DNA of 64,000 nt from Alopecurus myosuroides (lineage: Eukaryota; Streptophyta; Magnoliopsida; Poales; Poaceae): NCBI GenBank assembly GCA_028641055.1, contig CM054058.1, positions 85,137,927 to 85,201,926 of the forward strand, given 5' to 3'. This document shows, piece after piece, positions 20,363-32,023 of the stretch; positions within the stretch are counted from its first letter, which is position 1, and each line of letters starts with the position of its first letter. Made by a program: the position numbers and the translations under genes. The notes under the pieces are model-generated. The model worked only from the letters and a program-made list of their open reading frames with translations. It had not been told where the DNA came from and searched no databases.

Positions 20363-23300
20363 ATGGCTCCCAAGAACAAGGGAAAACAGCCGGCCAAGTC
20401 TAGGCCGACTCAAGCTATTTCCGCCAACTGGGTTAAGTCCACCGTGACCCAAGCCAAGCTGGAGGAGCTTGCCGAGTCAGGCGTTCTCCCTCCTCAAAAG
20501 GAGATCCACTGGCGTGTTCCGGGTGATGAAACCCGGCCATCCCCTAATACAAAGGAGGTAATATGTTTCGTCGAGCACGTGATCCGGGGATTCCGTCCCC
20601 CGGGTCACTCTTTTTTCCGCGAAGTCCTCAGCCACTACGGCCTCCGAGTTTTCGACATAGGGCCTAACTCTATGTTGAATATAACTCACTTCATACTCCT
20701 TTGTGAATCCTACCTGTGCATCCCCCCGAACCTTGCCTTATTTATCGAACTTTTCCAATGCAAACCATGCCGCGAAAGCGGTGATTGGGCCTTCTTGGCC
20801 TGGGGCGGGGTTTCTATCCAACGGCGCAAGAATTCGCCTATGCCGACGCTGAGTCTTAACTCTCATGTCAAGCATTGGCAAAAATCTTTCTTCTACTGCC
20901 GGGACACCTCCCCACCCGGCGAAAGAAAATTGTCGAGTTATTCCGAGGGGCTCCTCGATCTTTCTGATACCTTTAACGCCTTCGCCACTGAATCGGACAG
21001 AGAGTCCATCCAGCCCCTCCTAGCTAAGATAGCCGTCCTTTCCGCCCAGGGTCTCCTCGGGCTTAATTTGGTTAAGACTTGGGTAGATTTCCGGATTCAG
21101 CCCAACGCCATCCAGCCTAAGCTGATGTCCGAGTATTCCGGGCATGTGACAGACTCGCTCTGGTATTCTTCAAGGAATTACCCGGCTGGTGATACAAACA
21201 AAATCATAAATAGATTCTTGACTGAGAAGATGGAAGTAATCCGGAACATAGCCGGGTTAGAGCCATACACTTGGGACAACCCAGCTCCCGCGGTAAGATC
21301 CGGCATTTATTCTTTTACTCTTGTACTTTTACTTGATACAATTACTAACTCTCACTTTTATGCCTTTATTTCAGGATGATAGTGCTTTTTGGACCATCGA
21401 CACTCCCCCCACCTCCGAAAATCCAGAGGAGGACGAGGAGGCAGCTGACTCGGAGGAAGGTACTTTCCGGGTTTCACCCACCTCAATTTCTGCTAACTTG
21501 TTTCCCCGCACTCTTCTTTTTCCGACTGTATGTTATGTTTCTCAGGCATGGAGGACAGGGAGGACAAGGAAGATAAAGAAGATCCGGAAGATGGGGAGGA
21601 AACCCAAAGTGACGAGAGCGAAGCAGAACCGGCCATCGAGGTCGGAGCCAAGAGGAAACCCCGAGGGGTTGTTTTTAAGGTTCCATATCGCTCCCTCGCT
21701 TCCAAACCATACACTTTTGCTAATATGTGCGAGCTAAACCGAGAATTATCCGACTGGCCGTACTTGAAGGAACCGCCCATGATCAAGCGCAGGGTGACCC
21801 GGAACTCTCCGGGTGAAACCACACTCAACCCGGGTATCCCATCATCTACGGCTCGGCGCGCCGGTACTTCTCAATCTCAACCTTCCAGTTTACCTCAAAG
21901 ATTTCCTTCTCCCAATCACCCCTTAGCGGGACAACTCCGAGTCTCACTTTCTCAATCTTTATCATCCTCGTCCGGGTCTAGCAGCGAGTTTCCATCAGAT
22001 TTCATGGTGAACTCCGGGTAAGATTCCTCTCCTGTTATTCCAACACTTTTCCATAGTTTTCTCTAGTTATATACTAACTGTTTACTTGTACCTTTATCAG
22101 AGCCAAGGTCACTACCAGTGACCCGGACGATATGGAGACTGATGACCCGGCCAAAGAGAATCCGGTCGATGATGTGATGGCCGTGGCTGGCGGCGAGGAA
22201 GAGCAACAAGTGCCACCGAATAACCCGGCTGAACAAGAGGCCGAGTACCCGATGGCCTCGCATGCGTGCGAGGATGAAGAGGTGGTAATCCTGGGCACAG
22301 GGGGTTGGTGGGCTCAACTCCAACGCTCGAGCGACCCGAGTACCTTCCCCCGCAAAGGAGAAGACTCCTTCTCCGGGTGACCAGGATCCCGGTTCTTCCA
22401 ATCTGGGCCTGGGTAAACGCTCTTATGATCAAATGATGAATGCACTCCTCGCCATGAAGGCCACAGAAAAAGATATACTAGAACGCATGGCTGCTGAGCA
22501 CCAGGTAACGGTGATCGATATTTCATAGTATCCATCTAGTCCCCAAGTTCCGGGTTTAACTTGTCGAAGTTTTACTCGGTACTTCCCTTGATACTCGGCT
22601 TATTTGTTATATCCGGTCAACCTTCACCTTTCCTTTCCTTATAGGCACAGATGGCCAGGTCCGAGGAAATTTTGGCCAAGACCAATCAACTCCTGGAGAC
22701 CGAGGTAAAGCTGCGAGAGGCGCTTCAGGCTGAGGTGGAAACGCTTAATAAGGATGTCACGAAGTACAAGAAGAAATACAACTCCGCTCAAGCTGCCCTG
22801 AAGAAATTATCAGCTCAAGTTGCCGACACTTATCGTGTCCTACTTGGTGAGTTTTTATAGCTTACTGTTTTGTAACTCGGCTTTTTCTTTGTGTATGATA
22901 CCCGGCACTGTTGCTTTAACCTTTGCTGTTTTATGCTGTAGGCCCTGGTCTTGCACCCCCAGAAGATGATGATGTCCAGAAGGCAAAGAACTTGAAGACT
23001 GTGCTCCGGAGGTTCTGCACCGGCACTAAATGGATCCTAGACGCCGTGCAGTGGCCGGCTGATGGATATCCGGGTATGGACACCTTGATCCATGCGTGTT
23101 CCACTGTCCCCTGATGGATTGAGCTCTGGAAGCGCTCGGCATGCCGGGTTGGGATGACCCGGGGGCTCATGCTGGCTAAGGCTTACTTTCCTAAGCTTGA
23201 GCCGGCAAAGCTGGTGGCCGGGTTTCCAGAGTTCAAGGCCGATGGCTCCAGGTTCTCTGCCAAGGACTTCAAGGCTGTACAAACTGAGGTGCGTCACTCG

Positions 23301-23636
23301 GCAACTACACTTGCCGATACTATGGACCTGAGTAGATTTGTAACTCCATACGACGCCGAAGATAAACCGGTGAAGGAAGATATGCCCTTGCCCTTCGATA
23401 TCTTGGAGAAGTGGAACGCTGACTCGGCCAAGAGGAAGGAGGAGGCCGCGAAGAGGAAAGCCGAGCTTGAGTCCGCGCCTGCCTCCTCTACTCCGGCTAT
23501 CCGCCCGCCTGTTCGTCCTGACACTGCCAATCCGGGTGGTGATGCTGGGAAGGCCTCTATGGAGCAAACCCAAGACCAAGACCCGGAAGACAAGGATAAG
23601 GGCAAGATGGACGCCTCAACCCAGGATGCCGAGTAA
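20363..23636 (+). pseudogene. Antisense spliced gene of Gypsy element 1 (Transposase_28-like), two lesions
   Basis: It lies opposite in strand to gag-pol, between pol and the 3' LTR. Proposed exons: 20363-21292, 21375-21459, 21546-22017, 22101-22504, 22645-22846, 22942-23636; all five introns are GT-AG and phases agree. Exon 1 (310 codons) carries the plant domain called putative gypsy type transposon (PF04195, Transposase_28): FREVLSHYGLRVFDIGPNSM, FILLCESYLCIPPNLALF and KHWQKSFFYCRD. Exons 2-4 are acidic and proline-rich, exon 5 is a Lys/Glu coiled-coil-like segment, and exon 6 ends in a charged tail. One extra base in exon 4 near 22290-22310 shifts the frame, and TGA at 23112-23114 interrupts exon 6. 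The function of these antisense ORFs in Tat elements is unknown. Confidence 0.75.
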
Positions 23637-24776
23637 ACTTTTTATCCGCTGCCATGTCAAACACGTCATTCGGCCAATGGGCCTTAAAACAATTGTTATT
23701 TAGATAGTGCGCTTGTGCACTTTTTTGGATACTACTATCCTGGTTTGTAATACATTTGAAACCTTAATATATCTCGCGGCCCTTCTGGCCTTTGCTTGAA
23801 TTTGATATTTTTTAGCTTTGAGCTTTTTCATTCCTGGTTTTCCGACTTTCGCTATGGTTCCTTTAGTGAGACTCGGTTTCCGGGTCTCGTGGGTTTTAAC
23901 AGGTGGACTTGTTCTAAGTCCCCAAGTCCCCAAGACTCGGATTTTTGGGTTTTTAAGCTGAATAGCTAGATAATTTGTTTCTTTTTTCAAATTCCCAAGT
24001 CCCCAAGGCCCGAATTTCCGAGTCTGGGGTTTTGGACTTTCTCAAAAGAACAAATTGTTTCTGCTAAGGCCCAAAACCTAGAGTCATTCACATAGGTTTT
24101 GAAGCTATGCTTAATAAATTTTGAGTTTCCGGTTATTAACCTTGTACTCTGCATAACTTGTGGTTTAGATTACCCTTTTGACCTTCTTCTACTATAAGTC
24201 GGCTTTCGCGTGGATAATCAATGTTGCACAGCTGTACGAAGACAGGGTCAGGCAAGTCCCATTGGGCATCATGACTGATTGTAATTGTACGCTAGCAAAG
24301 CATGCCACTTTAGTGCGAGTCACATCGAGCTTAAGCAAGAAAAGTCAAGGAAGTTTGGTTCCTTTGTCCGGTTATAAGCTTGCAGCCGTACTTATTACAA
24401 GTAATTGGCCCTTATAACTCATTGGCATCGTGGCCGGGTCTTTGAGTTTGCAACTGTGCTATTCAAGCAATCAGCCCCCAAGACCTAGATATATGCAATT
24501 TTACTAGAGAAACTAATATACTAAGAAAAGTAAATAATACTTACCTGGAAGAAAAATAAAAACACAACAAAAATATAAAAACTTGATAAAAACACACACA
24601 AAAAAGAGGGGAATATATTGTTTAACCATCTCTTTATTGATATGAGAAAAGTTAGGTCAGCAAGCCGCCTCATTAAAAACCCTCCAGTCCCCTTAGGTAC
24701 CCTGGATAGGAAAAGAGTGCGTCTGAAACCTGCTGTCTGTTACATCGTGTAATTCCACTTTGTGAATCCAGCCTTA
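23637..24776. other. Spacer between convergent antisense gene and pol of element 1
   Basis: AT-rich, without coding frames. It receives the 3' ends of both the antisense gene (plus) and pol (minus). Repeated CCCCAAGTCCCCAAG-like phrases occur at about 23920-24010. Confidence 0.6.
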
Positions 24777-27700
24777 CTAGGTATAGTAGGGACGCAGCTG
24801 AGCCACGTTCCATGGTCTTTCTCTTTCTTGCATAGATGAAGTGGTATGAGCGGTGTCATTAACCGTAGCCAACTCTTCCCTTGCATCTATCAAGTAATGT
24901 GATCCATTGTGCAGATTCCGGCTTATGATAAACGGTCCTTCCCATGGTGGAGATAACTTGTGTTTTCCTTCCTTTGACTGCACCAGGCGCAGAACCAGGT
25001 CTCCTTCCTAGAAGACCCGGGTTTTCACGCGCCGGCTATGGTATCTCCTCAGATCCTACTGATATATGGCTGATCTCTCCAAAGCTTGTTCCCTGTGTTC
25101 TTCTAGCATATCCACGGCGTCCTGCCGGGTCTTCTCGTTCTCCACCTCGACGTAAGCCGACACTCGAGGCGAGTCATGGATAATATCACTCGGCAACACC
25201 GCCTCTGCGCCATAAACCATGAAAAACGGTGTCATCTGGGTAGATCTGTTAGGTGTGGTGTTGATACCCCAAACCACTGAAGGTAACTCCTCAACCCATG
25301 CACCAGCAGCTCTGATACTTGGGACTCGCAGTCGTGGCTTTAATCCGCGAAGTAACTCCTGATTTGCCCTCTCCACTTGTCCATTGGCCTGTGGATGGGC
25401 TACAGAAGCTATGTCAAGCCGTATTCCGTTGTTACCACAGAATTTCTCCATCTCACCAAGGGACATGTTGGTTGCATTGTCCGTTATTATACTGTGAGGA
25501 TACCCAAACCGATAGATAATCCTTTTCAGGAACTTGACTGCTGTTATTGCTTCACAGTTGGTAACTGGCATAACTTCAACCCACTTGGTAAACTTGTCGA
25601 TAGCCACCAAGAGATGTGTCTTTTTGCAATGTGACATATGAAAGGGGCCAACCATGTCCATACCCCAAACAGCAAACGGCCAGGTTAACGGGATAGTCCG
25701 TAATTCCATAGCCGGCACATGGGTTTGGCGAGCGTACCTTTGACACGCATCACATCTTGCCACCAAGCGCTCTGCATCTGCTAAGTCCGTGAGCCAGAAG
25801 AACCCGTGCCGATAAGCTTTGGCCACGAGGGAGCTTGTGGATGCATGATGCCCACAATCACCTTCGTGGATCTCCTTCAAGATCTGCCGGCCTTCTTCTG
25901 GTGCTACACAGCGTAAAAAGACTCCTGCAGCACTTCTCTTGTACAGCTCCCCATTGATGATAGAATAGCCCTTCGCTCGCCTCAGAATTTGCCTTGCTAA
26001 TACCTCCTGCTGTGGTAACTCGCCCCATGACAGGTAGGCCAGAAACGGCTCTGTCCACTCGGGAACGGCACATACTGTGGCCACGAGCTCCAAATCCGGG
26101 TCTTGGTTTGCCACCTCTTCTTCAGACTCGGTTTTAACTGATGGCCGCCATAGTTCGTCCAGGAAAACATTGGGTGGAACCGGCTCTCTGCGCGAGCCGA
26201 GTCTGGCGAGTGCGTCTGCTGCCTCGTTTTTTCTTCTGTCTATATGCTCCACCTCATACCCGGAAAAACACCCGGCAACTCTGTCCACCTCTCTGCGGTA
26301 TGCTGCCATAGTTGCATCTTTTCATCCCAAGTTCCCGAGACCTGCTGTACCACAAGGTCCGAATCTCCAAAGCATCGTATCCTCTTAATGTTCATCTTCT
26401 TAGCTACCTTCAATCCATGCAATAATGCCTCATACTCGGCCACGTTGTTGGAACAATCGAAGTGAATCCGCAACACGTAACTTAACTTGTCTCCTTTGGG
26501 TGATGTGAGTACCACTCCTGCTCCTGATCCCTCATATTGCTTGGAACCATCAAAGTGCATTATCCAAGACTCGGAGTTTGGTGCCATTGCGGGCATGCCT
26601 GTGTGAGTCCAATCGTTAATGAAATCAACTAGAGCTTGAGATTTGATTGCTGACCTGGGCTCGTAGTTGATGTGATAATCTCCCATCTCGATCGCCCACT
26701 TGGCTATTCTACCTATTGCATCCGAGTTTCTGATGATATCCGACATTGGTATAGAGCTAACCACTGTTATGGGGTGTTCCTGAAAATACGGCTTCAGTTT
26801 CCGGCTGGCCATGAAGACCCCGAAAACCAATTTCTGCCAATGTGGGTAGCGCTGTTTTGCCTCTGACAGTACCTCGCTGACGTAATAAACCGTCCTCTGA
26901 ACCGGGTGATCTTTCCATCCTCTTGCGCTCAACAGCAATCACTGCACTAACCGCCCGGGGCCCGGCTGCAACGTACAACAACATGGCCTCTTTAGGACCC
27001 GGGGCTGCTAGGACTGGTGCCTCAGATAGCTGCTTCTTTAGTGCCTCGAACGCCTCATCCGCCTCTTGGTCCCAAACGAATTTGTCGGATTTCCTCAAGA
27101 GCCGGTACAAGGGTATTGCCTTCTCTCCGAGTCTTGATATAAACCGGCTCAGCGCTGCTACGCACCCTGTGAGCTTCTGTACATGCTTCAGGTTTTCCGG
27201 CTTTTTCAGACTCTGGATGGCTTTGATTTTATCCGGATTTGCCTCAATCCCTCTCTCTGAGACGATAAAGCCGAGTAACTTCCCTGCTGGAACTCCAAAT
27301 ACACACTTTGTCGGGTTAAGTTTCATCTGGTATCTTCTCAGATTCTTAAATGTTTCCTTTAGGTAATCAATGAATGTTTCTGCTTTCTTGTTCTTGATCA
27401 CCACATCATCCACATAAGCATGAACATTGCGTCCGATTTGGTCCTCAAAGCACTTGTGAATGCATCGCTGATAAGTTGCGCCAGCGTTCTTCAATCCAAA
27501 AGTCATGGTTTTGTAACAAAAGGCCCCAAAAGGGGTTATGAACGATGTTTTCTCCCAATCTTCCTTCTTGAGCTTGATCTGATGATACCCGGAATATGCA
27601 TCCAGGAAACACAATAGGTCACTACCAGCCACTGCGTCTATAATCTGATCTATCCTTGGAAGGGCAAACGGATCCTTTGGGCAATGCTTGTTGAGACTCG

Positions 27701-28137
27701 TATAATCTATGCACATCCTCCACTCATTAGTCTTTTTCATCACGAGAACCGGATTTGCTAACCAGTCCGGGTGAAATAATTCCATGATAAAGCCGGCTGT
27801 CAACAGCCGAGCAATTTCTTCTCCTATAGCTTTCCTTCTTTCCTCATTCATCTTTCTCAGGCCCTGCTTCACGGGCCTTGACTTGGGATCTACATGCAAG
27901 CTGTGCTCTGCCAACTCCGTGGGGATACCCGGCATATCGCTAGGCGTCCAAGCAAAAACATCTTGATTTGAACGAATAAACTCCACGAGTGCTTTTTCCT
28001 GCTCGTTATCCAGGTTAGATCCTATAGCAAATTGCTTAGAGGGATCACCTTCGACAAAGGCCACCATCTTGGTGTCTTGTGCTGCTTTGAACTTCGCTCT
28101 CTCATCCTCAGATTCGGCCTCTTCAACGCTGTTCTAA
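24777..28137 (-). pseudogene. Pol of Gypsy element 1: RT, RNase H, second RNase H, integrase
   Basis: Three frames cover the polyprotein. 28067-26757 holds RT with CFLDAYSGYHQIKL, FITPFGAFCYKTMTFGLKNA and the catalytic AYVDDVVIK. After a frameshift near 26930, 26938-26240 holds the first RNase H end (YYVSEVLSEAKQRYPHW) and the second RNase H (WIMHFDGSKQYEGSGAGVVL, YEALLHGLK, CFGDSDLVV). After another shift near 26290, 26309-25056 holds the integrase with GDCGHH, CDACQRY, GMDMVGPFH, ITDNATN and NGQVERANQ. Two further stops lie near 25051 and 25010 before the tail WEGPFIISRNL...WNVAQLRPYYT and stop at 24777. The frame joining protease to RT is also shifted near 28135. It is dead as a sense gene set, yet close to consensus. 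Confidence 0.88.
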
Positions 28138-30292
28138 CATCCGGGTCTACCTGAGACCGGTAATATTTGAGTTCTTCTTTCCTACAAGCCTGCTCTGCCA
28201 TTGCCGCGTCTCCTTCGTCACACTCAGCCGCTATATCCCAGCTCCCATGTATGGTAATGGTTTTCTTGGGACCCGGAATCTTTAGCTGTAGGTATACGTA
28301 ACACGGCCTGGCCATGAACTTAGCGTAAGCCGGCCTTCCAAATAGCGCGTGATAAGGGCTGCGTAACTTCACCACTTCGAACGTGAGCCACTCCACCCGG
28401 AAATTATCCTTCGATTCTCCGAAAGCAACCTCCAAGGTGATCTTTCCCTCGAGGGACGACGAATGACCCGGCACAATCCCGTGAAAAACTGTTGAACTTT
28501 TCTGCAACTGAGACTCCTTGAGACCCATACGTAAGAAAGTTTCCCAATATAAGATGTTGATGCTACTTCCACCGTCCATTAAGACCTTTTTCAGCTCGTA
28601 ACCATTAACCTGTGGCGCAACCACTAATGCTAGGACTCCCGGGCGTTCTATCCTTTCTGGGTGATCTCTTCTGCTCCATGTTACATCTTGCTCCGACCAC
28701 CTCAGGTATCTTGGGACAGCCGAGGAGACCGAGTTTACTGCCTTTTTTAGTATCGTTTTATCCTTGTTGGAAATTCCCGTAGTATGTACGTGATATTGTC
28801 CCAACTGCTTGGGGTTAGCTTGGAAACCTCCAGCTCCTCCCTGGTTATTACCCGGATTTCCAACTCCCGGGTTGCCTGCTGGGGGTGGGCCGTTGCCCGG
28901 GTTTCCACCCGGACCCGGTCCTCCTCCCCGGCCTGCACCTCGCATAGCCTTGTTTACTTCCTCGTTCTTCCATCTTTGTAAATCCGCACACTGCTCTAAT
29001 GAGTGGTTAGCCGGCCTTCCGTTCCTGTTGTGTTTTCGGGCACGCCATTCTGAAGATATCCCAGTTGTTACCCGGCCTTGGTGGCCCTTGATAGTTTCCT
29101 CCATTATGGTTTCCTCCATTGAAATTTCCTTCCGCTCTAGGTCTCTAAGATCTGGCTTCTGTACTTGCGACAAACTCGGAACTTCCCTCAAATGGGCGCT
29201 TGTTCTGGTTGTTTCCATTGTTACCTCCATTGTTACCCGGTGCAGACCCGTTGCCGGCTCTTCCACTATTGCTCGTGTTTGCTTTTGCTTTCTTGTCATC
29301 GACGTCCTCTTCTGTGGTATCCGTTGGGCATGCTTGTTGCATGCGTCCATTAGTTCTCCCATCGTAGCTTCTGAAGCATTCCGACTAGATTTCATGCGTG
29401 TTAGCTTTTGCACTAAAGGTATATAATTGCACGTCTTTGCCATAGCTTGTAACGCATCCTTTGGCTGAATGTCCATGGATGAGTGAAGTATCTCCATAAC
29501 CTGGCGCACCCAGCTGCGCGCCGACTCTCCCTTCTTTTGTACACACCGTTCTAGATCATCAATAGTAAATAACTTCCTACACGTCCCATGAAAGTGCTTG
29601 ATAAACGCGGTTTTCAACTTACCCCATGACTTGATAGATCTTTCAGGAAAATTGTTGAACCACAACTTTGCTGCTCCTTCTGACATCATTAGGTACATGA
29701 ACTTGGCTTGAAGATTTTCAGATGCATTGCAAATCGACATAGCCATCTCATAGCTGTTCAACCATGTTTCCGGATCCATAGTCGGCTCATAGTCTGCCAC
29801 TTTGCCTGGTTCCTTGAATTTATCCGGGTAAGGCTCAGCCATGATATCATCCGACAGGCACTTAGGCCCAGCCAAATTAGTCGGTATTGGCCTTACTCGG
29901 GAGACATGTGATCCTGCGGGGGGAACGGCTGGGCGTGGTGCTACATCGGGCCCATGTACCGTAGACACGGCCGCGGCTCGCCTGGCTCTAGAACTGTCCA
30001 CGATAGCTTGTGCTGCTGATGCTGCTGGTACTGCCTGAACGCGGGGAGGAGGCGGCATTTGCTGCTGCTCTTCCCTCCGTCGCGCTGAACTTGACTGAAT
30101 ATTGTCGGTATTGCCATGTTGTCGGCTGATATACGGCGTTCCATGCATTCCACTCCTGTTATCCGGGTAATTGACTTGCTGAGCCACTGCAGTGCGCAGT
30201 AAATCTATCGCCCGCCGGGTCTGCTCCGCATGGGGTGACTCTCTTACGGGGATCTGATTCAATGCTAGTGTTGCAGCGTATACATTGTCCAT
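28022..30292 (-). pseudogene. Gag-protease ORF of Gypsy element 1 (756 codons)
   Basis: An open frame encodes the capsid-like Retrotrans_gag region at about residues 155-330 (PETWLNSYEMAMSICN, AAKLWFNNFPERSIKSWGKL, KHFHGTCRKLFTIDDLE), a Gly/Pro/Asn-rich stretch, and an aspartic protease with MDGGSSINILY at about residue 575 and HALFGRPAYAKFMARPCY. Although open throughout, the stretch 29340-29040 reads better in the next frame, where an Asn/Gly-rich linker and a CPK zinc-knuckle start appear with one TAG. So the ORF seems to have two compensating indels. The 3' end overlaps the RT frame by 46 nt after a third indel. It builds the particle core and processes the polyprotein in live relatives. 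Confidence 0.82.
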
Positions 30293-30310
30293 GGGGTTGT
30301 TGAAATGACC

Positions 30311-31006
30311 TCATGGTGTACGAAATCGTGATGGTGGTGGTGGTGGTGCTGTGTTGCCAACAGTGGCCCCAGTCTGAAATGCGGGTAACCCGGTCTGCAA
30401 TGTGGGTAACCCGGTCTGCAATGTGGGTAACCCGGTCTGCACATTTGCCGGCTGTCCGGCTCCAGACGCGGGCTGATGCACAATTTCCTGATTCACAGCC
30501 GGAATTGGTTGATCCTGGGGTGTGATGAATAGTGCGTTCGGGTCTATGACTCCACCCATTGCCGGTAATCTAGTCTGGTGTCTTTGATGCACCCTGGTTG
30601 TCTCTTCCCGGACCCGGTTCTCCAATGCATCCAGCTCACGCTGACGCGTGGCTACCCCTTGCTTTTCTGCTTCCACTTCTCTCCTCTGTTGCTCCAATGC
30701 ACGACGGGCTACATCCAGATCCCTAGCACGTGCCGGTGCGTTCTCCGGGGTAATGACTGCGGCTAGCACGGTGGGATCCAGGATCATGTTGTTACTGAAC
30801 AGGGGCGGGTGTTGTGGATTTGAAGGACCCGCCCCTGGCGTCCGGTTCGCTAGATACCCGAACATATTCGCCTGCAACTCGCTGTCCGCCGCCCGGCTGG
30901 TGACTAAGGGCGACTCTCCGTCAACCCGGGCAAGAACCGGATTTCCGTTAGCCGGATTTTGCTCCTGGGCCAATGCTTGCGCTGCTCCAACCGCGGCCGT
31001 GGTCAC
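30311..31006 (-). CDS. Gag N-terminal part of Gypsy element 1 (231 codons)
   Basis: An open frame with an Ala/Asn-rich start, a helical charged segment (RARDLDVARRALEQQRREVE, likely coiled coil, about residues 90-145) and a Pro/Gln-rich end with three copies of a 7-residue TGLPTLQ-type repeat. It lies between the leader and the capsid-coding ORF and is probably part of one gag reading split by small lesions. No enzymatic motif is seen. Confidence 0.6.
   Translation of the reverse strand: MTTAAVGAAQALAQEQNPANGNPVLARVDGESPLVTSRAADSELQANMFGYLANRTPGAGPSNPQHPPLFSNNMILDPTVLAAVITPENAPARARDLDVARRALEQQRREVEAEKQGVATRQRELDALENRVREETTRVHQRHQTRLPAMGGVIDPNALFITPQDQPIPAVNQEIVHQPASGAGQPANVQTGLPTLQTGLPTLQTGLPAFQTGATVGNTAPPPPPSRFRTP
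30378..30441. repeat. 21-bp tandem repeat, three copies
   Basis: GTGGGTAACCCGGTCTGCAAT-type units are repeated three times with few changes. The period is a multiple of three, so it adds seven residues per unit to the minus-strand gag frame. Confidence 0.85.
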
Positions 31007-31051
31007 GTTCCCTTGATTGAGATTGGTTGCAGGGGCCGTGTAGACCGCGAC

Positions 31052-31666
31052 CTAGCGCATGATACTTGGCATAGATTCATACTCTTCCTCATCAAAGCTA
31101 TCCTCCTCGTACCGGTCCTCCAGCAGGTGCAAGATAGACTCGGTATCATCTTCTCTCATGACCCGGCCACGCGGGGTCCATGGCGGCTCCTCCGGCTGTT
31201 CCCTCTTCGTGGTGGGCTCTTCTATCGGATCCATCGTTCCGACCGATTCTTCTCCATCCGATTGAACGCAGGTGGCCTCCCCTGACACAGAATCAAATCC
31301 AAAATCATCAGGGATTGAACCGGACGTGCGTACCATGCCGATGAAGACGTCGACCCGGCCGATTGTCACGACAGATCCGGATTCGAGCAGATCCGACTCT
31401 GGCCCAAAGCCAAAATCGTCCACCATCTTTTCTCCTTCGGGGTTGGTGTAGATCTCGCCGATGACGAGGTTCTTCGTGTTCTCCCGAGCTTCTCCCGTGA
31501 TATGAACACCCTTGGACGTAGGCCCCACGGTGGGCGCCAACTGTCGTGGGATAATCACGGCAGACGTTACCAGGGGTAACTTATGTTGGGGCAATTCGAC
31601 TCTGGTGTTTGGGAGAGGGTTTAGCTCAAGGGAAACCATGGTGATATGCGATCTGGTAGCCGGCAT
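31052..31666 (-). CDS. Leader ORF of Gypsy element 1, crossing the primer-binding site
   Basis: The 204-codon frame begins inside the LTR, passes through the LTR end and the primer-binding site (read as QLAPTVG) and continues into an acidic peptide ending in EEEYESMPSIMR. It precedes gag and may be its N-terminus. No domain is recognised. The same reading of the primer-binding site is seen in the other Tat-type copies here. Confidence 0.45.
   Translation of the reverse strand: MPATRSHITMVSLELNPLPNTRVELPQHKLPLVTSAVIIPRQLAPTVGPTSKGVHITGEARENTKNLVIGEIYTNPEGEKMVDDFGFGPESDLLESGSVVTIGRVDVFIGMVRTSGSIPDDFGFDSVSGEATCVQSDGEESVGTMDPIEEPTTKREQPEEPPWTPRGRVMREDDTESILHLLEDRYEEDSFDEEEYESMPSIMR
31521..31540 (-). 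other. Primer-binding site of Gypsy element 1
   Basis: On the minus strand, one base after the LTR end, TTGGCGCCCACCGTGGGG follows. Its TGG start matches the CCA end of a tRNA. It is identical to the site of element 2. The priming tRNA was not determined. Confidence 0.8.
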
Positions 31667-32018
31667 TCAAGTCGCCGAGTCTCCGATCTGAATATATTAT
31701 CTCGATACGTGTGTTACAAAGGATACTCGAATATCTTGCGATCTCGTGTGTCTCTCGTGATCTCTCCTAATCTAACCCTAGGGGCCGGCTTATATAATAT
31801 CCGGACCCCCTGGCTTACTATCCAAGGCATACTCGGAGTCCTACCCTGACACTGCTTACAAACCCTAAACTTCCTTATCGGAACCCACAATCCGGGTTAC
31901 GAGGCCTACACTCTTGGGCCTTCTAGAAACTCCTTTTCCCTAAGCCGGGTCTTGCGCAGCATCCTTTGGGCCGAATTACACCTTGGCGTTGGCCTACCGG
32001 GTTATCATCCCTCCATCA
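31542..32018 (-). repeat. 5' LTR of Gypsy element 1 (477 bp)
   Basis: Same length as 18734-19210 and about 99% identical by eye. It is followed on the plus strand by the target duplication GGATT at 32019-32023. Confidence 0.93.
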
Positions 32019-32023
32019 GGATT

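Larger units (their letters stand above)
18734..32018 (-). mobile_element. Gypsy element 1, Tat type, complete with TSD (13.3 kb)
   Basis: Both 477-bp LTRs start TGTCGTGGG and end CCATCA on the plus strand. The flanks carry the same 5-bp duplication GGATT (18729-18733 and 32019-32023). The sense genes are on the minus strand, so the element's 5' LTR is at 31542-32018. Order in element direction: LTR, primer-binding site, leader/gag, protease, RT, RNase H, second RNase H, integrase, spacer, antisense gene, polypurine tract, LTR. The LTRs differ at about four positions by eye (0.8%), so the insertion is recent, roughly 0.3 million years at 1.3e-8 substitutions per site per year. The host is a Sabrina-like LTR. 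Confidence 0.95.

Noticed and set aside
28022..28067. Programmed frameshift between protease and RT in element 1
   Set aside because: The pol frame already resembles the expected protein upstream of the overlap (to about 28135), indicating an ordinary indel, and other indels are present.
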